From Dermanyssus gallinae (lineage: Eukaryota; Arthropoda; Arachnida; Mesostigmata; Dermanyssidae), in contig QVRM01002077.1 in assembly GCA_003439945.1 (NCBI GenBank), positions 1-64,000 on the forward strand: 64,000 bases of DNA. The letters are read 5' to 3'. The notes under the pieces were generated by a model that saw only the letters and a program-made list of their open reading frames with translations, was not told where the DNA came from and searched no databases. The position numbers and the translations under genes were made by a program. Shown in pieces: positions 27,856 through 37,744 of the stretch. The stretch's first letter is position 1. Every line of letters starts with the position of its first letter.

Positions 27856-28499
27856 TAAAAAACACAAATTTTACTATCAACGCGAACTTTCAAATATTAT
27901 CTTGTTTTTTTGCTATAAATTATAATTGTCAGGTTACAGCGTGCGATCTACGGAGTGGCCCTAATCGTTATTTTATTATACATATATTTGCGGCAATTTC
28001 TCTACAAAGTGTAAGTGATATCTCATAATAGTTGGCATGAGTATTTTCCTTTGCACAGACCATCCGTTACAGCTCTACTCGACTTCCCAGTTCTCGAATA
28101 AATTCCCCTCTCTATGCCATGCCGTGGCTGATAGGATCAAAAGTCTGAAAATACACCTCCACAAAGCGGTAACCGTTCTCCAGACGTGAATATTTACGTT
28201 TCATAGCCCTTCCGCTGCACGGCTTGCGCTGAACGACCTATGACGTAGGTAAAAAGGATGTGAACACCATCGCGTCCTAAGCTAAACACTTAGCATGAGA
28301 TATAGAAGAAGAGACACTCAGGTAATCTGGTCCCTTGGCGATTTGCAGCCTAAGTCCTGTGATAGCATTTCTATAGCTCCTATTGTTACTTAATGAGCAC
28401 AGTGACTACATCGGAAAGAAACCAGGCGCGGAGCAAGACAGCAGGGGCCACGTTAGCCTTTATCGGTTTATAACAGTTCCAGCAGTAGTGTGTATGTAT
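27856..28499. other. Unassigned stretch
   Basis: No recognised feature. Confidence 0.4.
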
Positions 28500-29120
28500 A
28501 TTCAATTCAATTCAAGTGCTCCTTTATTGTTTTCAAAGGGTAGATACATGGTTATTCACAAACATCTTGTATTCAATAAATGCACAATATAAGAGACAGA
28601 AAAAGCAATTTACTATATAATGGGGCGCAATAGTACCATTGCGAGATATATGTAATAGCAGTGTTTATAATAATATATCACTAGTTTATGGTTCTCAACA
28701 TTCTCGCCATGCGCCACGAAAACGTATTGTTGATTCTGTCAGATCGTGCCACAATTTTTAATGATATGGTTTGAGTACTGCGCAGATTGTTGTTGCGAAT
28801 ATTAAAAAACATGGGAAGTTTATTCGACTTAGAGATTCGTGCGTACATTTTAAAATCTGCTCTCGAGTGTCGTTCTGATATAGGTAGTAAGTCGAAACTG
28901 CTACGCTCTACCTTGCATCTCAATGCAACACGTCGAAGGAATTTAGACTTAACTTTTTCAATTGCATCAATATGTTTCTTTAAATACGGCCGCCAGACTT
29001 CACAGCTGTAGATGAATTTGGGAACTACAAGGCTGTTATAAAGGCGGATATAGAATATTGGACATTCGATAATAAAACAACGAAATATCATATTACATAT
29101 AAGGCTAGCAAACTGAATAG
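28500..29120 (-). mobile_element. CR1/Jockey-like LINE, 5'-truncated 3' end
   Basis: Minus-strand order: RT C-terminal part, stop at 28681, about 160 bp of 3' UTR, CAATAAAG signal (about 28521-28530), then a tail of TTGAA repeats (28501-28515). Short microsatellite tails instead of poly(A) are typical of CR1-like and related LINEs. Severe 5' truncation is the usual outcome of incomplete reverse transcription. Confidence 0.75.
28681..29120 (-). pseudogene. LINE RT, C-terminal 'thumb' region
   Basis: The open frame reads YIRLYNSLVVPKFIYSCEVW and RPYLKKHIDAIEKVKSKFLR, the classic segment after the RT catalytic motifs in CR1/Jockey/RTE-like LINEs (LYxSLVxPxxEYxxxVWxP...IExVQxxFxR). It ends with a run typical of these ORF2 C-termini. 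Catalytic motifs A-C are absent because the copy is 5'-truncated, so it cannot encode an active enzyme. The nominal frame extends past 29120 but residues there are not recognisable. Confidence 0.75.
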
Positions 29121-29154
29121 TTTGCATGATGTGAAGTTTGTGTGATATATATAT

Positions 29155-29645
29155 ACAGAGTGTTCCTATTTGTGTGTCCAAAACGCTAGGGTATGGTCAA
29201 ACTCGGTGAGAAAATCATTTTTGTCAATGGGTGGAAGCCGGGAAAACGTTTTGTTTAGGAGTGAGGATGAAATTTATAAAAGCAGTTATTCTGTCTTTTT
29301 TCTCCTACATAGTTGTGCAAAATCTACGTTTGCGGGAGAACCAGTCAGTGCACAAAGGAACAAATCATACCGGCGTGTTTGGCGGAATATTCTGCACAAT
29401 AAAGTATACATTACTAGCTTGCGTAGCAAAAAGCGAATAGCCAGATTAAGGAAAGTCATAAAAAGTTAAAATGTTACGTTAACGCTTTTTTTTGCAACAT
29501 CGTAATTTTTCCATTACGACCAAAAATGCACGTCCAAAAGACTACTCTCAGGCAATAGCAGATTTAATGCCCACTACATTCGTACCAAAGTGATGGTGCT
29601 GCGTTACGTAGTTGCCAAGTAACTAAGCTTTTTTGACAGTCATAT
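29155..29645 (+). repeat. Left inverted arm of foldback copy D
   Basis: Pairs with 29821-30317. Differences are scattered substitutions and a few small indels such as the loss of about 5 bp near 29385. Confidence 0.85.
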
Positions 29646-29820
29646 CGAAAGCGAAGGCATGCATACTTGCATAGGGTGTATGAGAAAGTTAGGTACATAT
29701 TTTGAGGTTTGGTAGAACTCAGCAAGAGAATATTTTTTTCTAATGGAAAGAGGGGGCGGAAACGTCTTGGCAAAATGCTACGATTCTGGACGTGAAAACT
29801 TCAACGTGAAACATAACAAC

Positions 29821-30317
29821 TATGACTGTCGAAAAAGCTTAGTCACTTGGCAACTACGTAACGTAGCACCATCACTTTGGTACGAATGTAGTGGGCATTA
29901 AATCTGCTATTGCCTGAGAGTAGTCTTTTGGACGTGCATTTTTGGTCGTAATGGAAAAAATTACGATGTTGCACAAAAAAGCGTTAACGTAACATTTTGA
30001 CTTTTTATGACTTTCCTTAATCTGGCTATTCGCTTTTTGCTACGCAAGCTAGTAATGTATACTTAATTGTGCAGAATTTTCCACACGTGCCAAACACGCC
30101 GGTATGATCGGTTCCTTTGTGCGTTGACTGGTTCTCCCGCAAACGTAGATTTTGCACAACTATGTAGGAGAAAAAAGACAGAATAACTGCTTTTATAAAT
30201 TTCATCCTCACTCCTAAACAAAACGTTTTCCCGGCTTCCACCCATTGGCAAAAATGATTTTTTCACCGAGTTTGACCATACCCTAGCGTTTTGGACACAC
30301 AAATAGGAACACCCTGT
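29821..30317 (-). repeat. Right inverted arm of foldback copy D
   Basis: Reverse complement of the left arm; begins at the TATGACTGTC pairing with GACAGTCATA and ends at ACCCTGTA. Confidence 0.85.
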
Positions 30318-30413
30318 ATATATATAATGACTTTAAAAATCTCAGTCTATTTATTAGTTAAAATACTATGATATATTTTGAAGTACCATTGAAGAAGAAG
30401 AAAAATAGTGTTG

Positions 30414-30445
<32 letters not shown>

Positions 30446-31489
30446 GTTTTTATTTTATTTTGTAATTATTTTCATGTGAAAGCTATTTCCGTACCGTCAG
30501 ATGAAATACAATATCGGAAATTGTATACAAGTCACCTATTTTTTTGCACCTTTTTACATAAATCAGGCTCTATCACGTTAATTCACATTTCAAAGGCGAC
30601 CCTTAGTCCGCTGTAGGTGATTGTAGGAGTATTAGTGTATTTACAGTACACTCTACGTATTCGGCACTTCACAAGAAAAGTCTAACGACGTAAATCGCAA
30701 GATGACAAAGGCAAGCGAATGTTCCAATCACGCGAGATTAGCCTTCCGAAGCAATTCATACTGAAATGCTTAATTGCCTCGCCGGCTGTGTAGCTCGTGA
30801 CACCGTCCTATCGGAATCAGAGTCCAACTAAATTCGGCCAGACGCAATTATAGATCATGCTGGGATATGATATATTCGCCATTGGACATCGAGTGAAAAA
30901 ACGTAAAACGAATGGGTCCCCAACGCCAACGTTGGACGGATAGATTTCTCAAAGAATAACATAGATCGATACTGTCCCGTACGTTGGACAGACGTCGCTG
31001 CTGTTACTAACAACCGCTGTCATCACGCGAGACACGCCTAACGAAGACAAAATGGCAACATAAGGTTAGCTGTGAATGGTAATGATTCCTGCCGGTCTGG
31101 GTCCCGACGCACCGCCACCGTACAAATGTGAGCAGAAACCGCGTCTTGCGGTCCGTGAGTCAGGAAACTAATGACGCGCATCTTCACGCCTGCCTGAACC
31201 CCGTTTTGTTCTGTGCTCTCTCTCTCTCAGTCTCTCTCTCTTTCTGAGTTCAATCTGTCTTCAAACAAAAAATAGCAAAAACTTGACAGGCTCATTTGTG
31301 TTTGGTTTTTCACCGCCTGTCCAAGTAGCTCAGTGACAGCCCTTCGGCATATAATAAGTACCCCATACGTATTGAGACTGTTGCGAATGTGTAGAGGCAT
31401 ATATGCACGTATGTATTGTATATATACAACATTGTCTTTCATAACAGTATGTACATAAATTTAAAAAATACATACCTTAAAGCTAAGTT
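30318..31489. other. Unassigned stretch
   Basis: A (TA)n run at about 30414-30441 and a CT-rich run at 31217-31250. No gene recognised. Confidence 0.4.
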
Positions 31490-31650
31490 ACTCACGGTAA
31501 CTACGTCATGCAACACCATCACTTTGGTTGAAAATGATAGGATTAGATTTACTATTGCCCGAGAATAGTTCTTTGGAGTACATTGTTGACCGTAATGGCA
31601 ACATTTTACGGTTCTGCACGTGAAAGCGTTAACGTAAGACATAACAACAT
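31490..31650 (+). repeat. Foldback family fragment (copy G)
   Basis: GTAACTACGTCATGCAACAC then CATCACTTTGGT and CTATTGCCCGAGAATAGT match the inner arm of copy D (29855-29930). The following GGTTCTGCACGTGAAA and AGACATAACAACAT match the loop of D (29784-29825). The two blocks are in a different order from D, so the copies are rearranged relatives. It abuts a (TA)n array. Confidence 0.6.
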
Positions 31651-31655
31651 ATCGG

Positions 31656-31657
<2 letters not shown>

Positions 31658-31718
<61 letters not shown>
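31658..31718. repeat. (TA)n microsatellite
   Basis: About 60 bp of TA. Confidence 0.95.
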
Positions 31719-31723
<5 letters not shown>

Positions 31724-32433
31724 CATATATTATACCCTACCTCTGGCTGTGCACCCTCGAGAATATTTGGTACAATATTTGGACCTCTCTTCGTCAAAGC
31801 AGCTTCCGCAGTGGCGCACTTCCTATATCCTATTACAATCTTAGTATGCAATCCAATAAATGCAAACAAATAAAAACAAATCTAAGTAAGTTTGCAATAT
31901 ATGTACGAAGACCGTTGCTCGAGGCTATTTCCGCTTCTAAGAACATATGGTGGGCCTCTGCATACGAGAGGTTTACGTATAGGATGTAACACCCTAGACG
32001 GCCTAGGGCCGCTTTTGCTACTTTTGTACACCCAGAAATCGACGTCTAGCCGAAACAGTAGCGCTGGCAAAAAATACAATATCTCATATAAACCAATAAT
32101 TATTGAAGTTATATGAGATTTTAGTAACGCGCAAAGCACTCCCTTTCTCTCTGGTTCGCTTGTATTATCTATGGGTTCCCCGTGTCTACGTTCACTTTTT
32201 CTAGCTAAATATGCTTAGAAACCGCCGTCGTGTGTATGTGTGTGCTATCATCATTGGCATCAAATAGCGGCGTATACTTTTTTCACTGAGCAAGAACATC
32301 GTTTAGGCATGGGCGTGTCTGCGCCGTCGAACACATTTCTGAGACCAACGCGGTTTCGATGGTTCGATGTCTGGTCAGTTCCTGGGCGAAGAGATGTGTT
32401 TCGCCTCTTTGCTTTTTACGATGTGCCATACTA

Positions 32434-32474
<41 letters not shown>

Positions 32475-32883
32475 TTACAATGACTAGAAATGGTGCAAGA
32501 TCTTGTCAAGCACCCCTTGCTCGAGCGAAGGTCATCACTACTACGCGAGGAAGAAAGGCGCGAAAGAAGAAGAGCAGGAGGAAAAAGCTGACAAAGCATG
32601 GGCACGCAGTGTCCCCGGCTCCATTGAGTAGTCCACGAACGCAATAATGTGTCCTCGGGCTATTCGGGCTCACTTTACTTCCGCCTGAACGTTGAACTCG
32701 TCCTTCTTTGTGCCCTTGCTCGGAGCAGTAGCGGCACGTACGTATTGTTGTTCGATTGCTTTTCAGCAACGGCGCGCTCTTCGAGGTCATAGAACGAAGA
32801 TGACGACGGCGACGACCTACTTACTCAATAACGAAGCGACTTTGCGGGGCAGGCTACCGCATTGTTATACATACACGTACGAT
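31719..32883. other. Unassigned stretch
   Basis: Includes an (ACT)n run at about 32432-32475. Frames crossing it are driven by the trinucleotide repeat. No gene supported. Confidence 0.4.
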
Positions 32884-32897
32884 GATACTGTGTTAGT

Positions 32898-32934
<37 letters not shown>

Positions 32935-32996
32935 TGTTAATAATAATGTTAGTGCGCATATATATATATATATATATATGCGCACTAACACAATAT
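32884..32996. repeat. (TA)n-centred inverted repeat, GTTAGTGCGCATATA arms
   Basis: GATACTGTGTTAGTGCGCAT (32884-32903) and TGTTAGTGCGCATA (32947-32960) are direct copies; TATGCGCACTAACA (32977-32990) is the inverted copy. 32947-32990 is a perfect palindrome. The spacers are (TA)n. Confidence 0.9.
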
Positions 32997-33005
32997 CATA
33001 TATAT

Positions 33006-33065
33006 ATCCGGTATTTGGCCGTTTATATATATATATATATATATATAAACGGCCAAATACCGGAT
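33006..33065. repeat. Perfect 60-bp palindrome with (TA)10 centre
   Basis: Arm ATCCGGTATTTGGCCGTTTA at 33006-33025 is followed by TA dinucleotides and then its exact reverse complement to 33065. No mismatches were seen. It would extrude as a cruciform. Confidence 0.95.
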
Positions 33066-33621
33066 TGTAGCCGTGGTATAAAACGAATGTCGTTGCCGCT
33101 CAATACAATTTTCCTCCCTATCGCTGATTGTTTTGTTGGGTCAAACGGCTTGCTAAATAAGTACCAAACTTGTAAAACCTATATTTTATAGAGTCTTATG
33201 CGGTTCGTTTTGATGATCCCGTGTAGTAAAGTACTTTAAGCTGATAGTGCGTGTGCGTGGTAATGTACCAGCTTTTTTGTGTGAAAAGGTGGCGAATGGT
33301 TTACTTCCAGTATTCTCCGAGCCATGCAGTAATCACCGTGTAATTTCGTCGAAGTTTTGAGGGCACAAAGTGTTCTTCCAAGGCTGAGGGCTTTCTTTTG
33401 GTAGTAAACTTTGGTGGTCGAAATCACTACTTTGGATGTTTTAAACTATAAATGGCGCCTCTTTACGCTGATAAAATTGTGTCTCAATACATGCACAACG
33501 TTAGAAAATGTTTAGAAAACATTTTTAAACTCATAGGGCAAAAAACCTTGTAATCTTCCCTACACCATCATAACGGGAAGAAAACTTTTCATACCAACAA
33601 TCTATATTGAGTTAATGCTGC

Positions 33622-33622
<1 letters not shown>
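33066..33622. other. Unassigned stretch
   Basis: No recognised feature. Confidence 0.4.
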
Positions 33623-33696
<74 letters not shown>

Positions 33697-33697
33697 A
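33623..33697. repeat. (TA)n microsatellite
   Basis: About 75 bp of TA with one TTTA break. Confidence 0.95.
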
Positions 33698-33876
33698 ACG
33701 ACAGGTGTATCATGCTGCCGTACAGAAAAGTATTACAATCTGAACGAGTATTTAAATCGAGAAATTGAAAAAAAAGTTGAAATGCTGATTATACTTATAT
33801 CTATCTAAAAGATTTGGTTCGAAATGTTTGCTTGATTCTAACTACAAGTTCATGGATATATTAAGCATTTGGCTAT

Positions 33877-33877
<1 letters not shown>

Positions 33878-33928
<51 letters not shown>
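33878..33928. repeat. (TA)n microsatellite
   Basis: About 50 bp of TA. Confidence 0.95.
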
Positions 33929-33932
<4 letters not shown>

Positions 33933-34142
33933 TTTACTCATATTGGGTATGCTTATAACAATTATACTTCTACTGTTATCAACTGCTCTCGGCACGGCAT
34001 TCGAGAGAGGCAATGCAGTGATCTCTTCGTAAGGGCCAGCCAGGCAGAAGCATGATGCTTCATACACGCTTGAGAGGAAAGTCGACAGATGCACCCTGTG
34101 TGCTCCTCGTGTAAGTTCGTATTCAAACAGACCGGGTAATGG

Positions 34143-34162
34143 TATATATATATATATATATT

Positions 34163-34253
<91 letters not shown>
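34143..34253. repeat. (TA)n microsatellite
   Basis: About 110 bp of TA interrupted once by TTACATA. Confidence 0.95.
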
Positions 34254-34260
<7 letters not shown>

Positions 34261-34924
34261 TCCCTAAATCGTGACAACAATACACGTAGTGCAAGGATCA
34301 GGATCCGTTCTGGGGCTAGAGTGCATACGTTGCGTGGTCAGGTTATTATTTGACGCTCTGTCGCCAACAAAAATGTAAGAGTTACCCAAAGAGGACCGAA
34401 TGCTAAGGCAAGTAGATGGACCGGTCTCTGCCTAAATACACGTCGAGCTGACACGATCAGTTTTTTTTCCGCCATGGCACAACCACCCTGGACAAATCGC
34501 CGAGCCACCCCGAATGCGATCGCGAATGCAAATGAGGTCAAGTCTGTATGTCCAGTCCCATTCGTGTCTATTGATCTACCCATCTATTTGGCTTGAATCA
34601 GCAACATAAAATCGTGACGCCATGGGGAAGCATGTGAAGTTAGAGCCCGTATGGGCCCTGAACTCGGGCCAGCAGTCAGCATGTATGGGCGTGGTCTATA
34701 ATCTAACAGAAATACCGCTTAGATTAGATAAGAGTAAGCTCTGCCGAAATAGTTGTCTCATCTTCCTTTGGACTCCGTCCTAAAAGCGCTTCTCAAGCCG
34801 AACTTAAATTTTGATCTTTTGATATACTTAATGAGCTTTCGGCTGTGTACGAGACACATAAGCCATTATACTACAGTCGCATCGCATACCCAACGTACCC
34901 TAACTGGCTGCACTCATACTCGGT
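34254..34924. other. Unassigned stretch
   Basis: No recognised feature. Confidence 0.4.
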
Positions 34925-34937
34925 ATTAACAGCATAC

Positions 34938-34980
<43 letters not shown>

Positions 34981-34992
34981 TGTATGTTGTTA
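34925..34992. repeat. (TA)n-centred imperfect palindrome
   Basis: TTAACAGCATACATTATATA on the left pairs with TATATAAATAATGTATGTTG then TTAA on the right, with one mismatch and a small insertion. Confidence 0.8.
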
Positions 34993-35003
34993 ATTACAGA
35001 ATA

Positions 35004-35010
35004 AGCCTAA

Positions 35011-35052
<42 letters not shown>

Positions 35053-35061
35053 CGTTAGGCT
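35004..35061. repeat. (TA)n-centred palindrome
   Basis: AGCCTAATGATATA on the left and TATAACGTTAGGCT on the right; seven perfect outer pairs, then a short mismatch, then TA. Confidence 0.75.
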
Positions 35062-35214
35062 GATACAATAGTTATTGCCATTTTTTGCCTAAAGCGAAAG
35101 TGCGATTTTGCAAGAATATGCGGCTATATTTCGTCACTATTACAGTCTGCTCCTCTTCTGTAACATCTTACCAACGATGAACTAGCTTTTTAATGTTTCT
35201 TTTGTAGAAGTGTT

Positions 35215-35930
35215 GTTTCCCGGAGGCGAAGAAGTTAAGGTGCAAAGTCCAGAGAGTACGGTGGGCGCTCAATAAATTTTCAGCCCAGGTCATACGTTTT
35301 TTAAGGCGGGTGTTACTCACACAGGGGTCGCGCGCTGTCTCGATGAAGGATGACTCCTTTCCTGTTCAGGAGTCGTGGACGCGTGTGAGTGTTTTATTTG
35401 ACCATGTTGGAACTGCTGGCATTAGAGATCTATATTGATTGTCCTTCTCAACAGTTCAAAATTAACGATGCTTCTCATAGCGCACCAACAGCGTAAGATA
35501 AAGCGTATTTTGTTTGGGTTTCTCTGAGACGTTGTGCTTGGGTTAACTTTGGGAACTGCCTGCACCTTCGGACCAGAATCTTTGTCGGTTTACACTCTCA
35601 TAGTGAAATCATTTTTCATCGCAGGTTACCAAACGATCCAAGAACGAAACTTGAGAGTGGAGATTGCAGAGAGTGATGTAGACGCGCAAGCGCTTCAGTT
35701 CGTTGGCGTTTCTCAGTTTGTGATAAACCCACTAACAGAGCTTAGAAGTTGTTTTGTTGTATGCGTCCTGACGGTGGTTGCTTGTTCAACATGTTCCGCG
35801 AGTTTTTGAGAGGTAAGTGTTGAATGTTGTTGTACCTTAAAGTGCAGAACGTCCTCTTCCGGCAGAGAGGGTCGACCGGAGCTCAGTTCATCATCCTAAT
35901 TTAAATCTCCAACGTTGGACCGGGTGTATG
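35215..35930 (-). pseudogene. Fossil mariner transposase (mellifera-like motifs)
   Basis: Pieces of a mariner transposase can be read in order on the minus strand, in shifting frames with several stops: SQKLAEHVEQATTVRTH, NANELKRLRVYITLCN, QVSFLDRLVTCDEK (first catalytic D at about 35618), QRFWSEGAGSSQS, LLNRKGVILHRDSARP (second D at 35337-35339) and RPPYSLDFAP (third D at 35247-35249). Spacing between the last two is about 30 codons, reduced by deletions. No inverted repeats were found; the 5' side is close to a (TA)n array (35963-35994), compatible with TA targeting. It is a different, much older lineage than the mariner at 22577. Confidence 0.8.
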
Positions 35931-35960
35931 CTTCACCAAAACGGCTAGAACTTTTGCATT

Positions 35961-35962
<2 letters not shown>

Positions 35963-35996
<34 letters not shown>

Positions 35997-37289
35997 CGAT
36001 TCCGACAAATTCGTCCTATATCGTTTACTATTGGTAAACATCAGCGATCGTGTTTGCTATCCTGTGTATCCTAGTAGTAGTTGTCGAAGAGGCAATTAGT
36101 TTCGTTGGCGGTGCCAAGACTGGCTCATACGTTGAGAACATATTACCTTGTCGATTTGGAAATGACGACGGGTACCTGGAACCCTCTCATCAAGAGCACG
36201 CCGCCCTCTTATCATCATTTCGACTAAGTGCACCGTTTAAGCTAGTATTGATAGCATAACGACAAATGAACTAAGGTTTCCCAAGATAATTTAGTTGTTT
36301 TTATTGCGTATCAAGGCAATAGAAGCTCAACTAAGGGAGTTGCCGGAGATAGCCAACCTGTTACTACTGCCAGTCGAACTGTTTAAGATGGCAAACCATC
36401 CGCCTCTAACGGATAGAGACAAAAAAACGCCTACCAAGACAATTGTTGTATGGTGACATTTAGTTCAGAAATGGGTAGTCGAGAGTAGTAGAGTGAAATG
36501 TAAAGTATTATTTATTGCTAGACAGCGTAGAGTAGTCGTAGAGAACATTTTGACTGTTTAGGTCGAAAATTCAATCAATAACGCAATTGAAGCACCAGGT
36601 TTCGCAATTTCGGCTTACTCTTGTGAGCCACGTCCCGAACTTTGTACGTCGAGCGACCCTCGATAGGTACTTTTTAGGTAGCTGTGCCTAACCTAAAAAG
36701 CCCTGCACCTTGAGCCCGGTCACACGGCCGTCGTCATCATCAGATCGGAGGGCGCAACTCAGAGAATGTTTCACCGTTATGTTACAGTAGATGCCTGGCT
36801 GGGGAGGGGGGGGGGGTGATTGGCCCGGCTTCGTGTGTCAGATATATTGTCGCCTCGGGTAACCTCCCACAGCGCTCGGGTGGTCGCTGCCACTTTGATG
36901 GCATCACATCCGGCGGATGCTGCACACGAATAAATTGACTTGAGACCTTTTCATTATTAAGACGCGACTAAAGTGGTGCACTTCTGCCAGTGAAGTGGGC
37001 TGCTGCCATAGCTCCAAGGCGTTATAATATCACACAGTGTCGTGCGAGCACACCGACAACAAAGACAGCAGCATCAGCAACAAAAACAATAGAGATAACA
37101 GAAATTACAATTCCAACAGCAGCCAAACGCACTCTTTGAGCAGAATTGCTAATAACACACACACACACACACACTGATATGTTTACAATACGAGCACTAG
37201 CAATTTGCAAAACGCCTAGAAACAGAATGGGCTAATAGAAAAATGGTCAGATTTTAAGTCCGACTTAAAACCTGATTGGCTGCACACGA
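35963..37289. other. Unassigned stretch
   Basis: (TA)n at 35963-35994, a G-rich run at about 36799-36817, (CA)n at 37153-37175, and a hairpin CTTTTTAGGT/ACCTAAAAAG at about 36668-36700. No gene recognised. Confidence 0.45.
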
Positions 37290-37583
37290 GACCTCCACAC
37301 ATTTTTTTTGTTCTGGGAGGTTTCGGGAATGCATGATGCACATGCGCCACTAGCAGCCTGCGTGACTAGTGTGAGACTCGCAAACCCGCTAAACCCGGAT
37401 TCCTCCCTACCCCCCCAGGCTCTGTATTACTTTAACATTACATCGAAGCCGTGGGAGAGGCGTCTCTGCCGTTCTCCTTCAATCAGCTCTATCCCTGACT
37501 ATCATCCCGCATGTCTACCTGCGGTTGGATAGGGGGATGCAATTTTGTAATCCGTCCTGTGAGGGTGCGTGGAGACCATGAGG

Positions 37584-37726
37584 TGTAATGCCAAAGTAAT
37601 ACCGAGCCTGGGGGGGTGGGGAGGAATCCGGGTTTAGTGGGTTTGCGAGTCTCACACTAGTCACGCAGGCTGCTAGTGGCGCATGTGCATCAAGCATTCC
37701 CAAAACCTACCAGAAAAAAAAAAAAA
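37584..37726 (+). mobile_element. Nested 5'-truncated copy of the same LINE family
   Basis: This 143-bp insert, opposite in orientation, matches the last ~135 bp of the host LINE's 3' UTR (TGTAATG...GCATTCCC...ACC) and ends in 13 A. It is flanked by GAGACCATGAGG at 37572-37583 and 37729-37740, a perfect 12-bp target-site duplication made from host 3' UTR sequence. Read with the host 3' end it creates the long inverted repeat 37310-37447 / 37584-37713. Confidence 0.92.
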
Positions 37727-37744
37727 GAGAGACCATGAGGGCCT

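Larger units (their letters stand above)
29155..30317. mobile_element. Long-armed foldback element (copy D)
   Basis: A 1.16-kb element with TACAGAGTGTTCC at the left and, reverse-complemented, TACAGGGTGTTCC at the right, both next to TATATA. Two arms of about 490 bp are inverted and roughly 95-97% identical by eye; the loop is about 175 bp. The arms hold the family core GTTTAGGAGTGAGGATGAAA. The loop carries a further terminal-like segment (GGTTTGGTAGAACTCAGCAA then TTCTAATGGAAAG at about 29708-29755), as though another member's end is embedded. No protein is encoded; the matching open frames on both arms are a by-product of the symmetry. It would form a long hairpin in single strands or transcripts. 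Confidence 0.85.

Noticed and set aside
29170..30302. Identical protein-like frames on both strands at 29.2 and 30.1-30.3 kb, which look like a conserved gene pair
   Set aside because: They are the same DNA arm in opposite orientation in the foldback element; sequence identity does not reflect protein selection.
32240..32647. 135-codon frame with Thr run
   Set aside because: Driven by an (ACT)n repeat, with a frame open on the other strand too.
37308..37703. Inverted repeat that could be read as a TIR DNA transposon
   Set aside because: Explained by a LINE tail nested in a LINE 3' UTR, with A-tail and target-site duplications on each.
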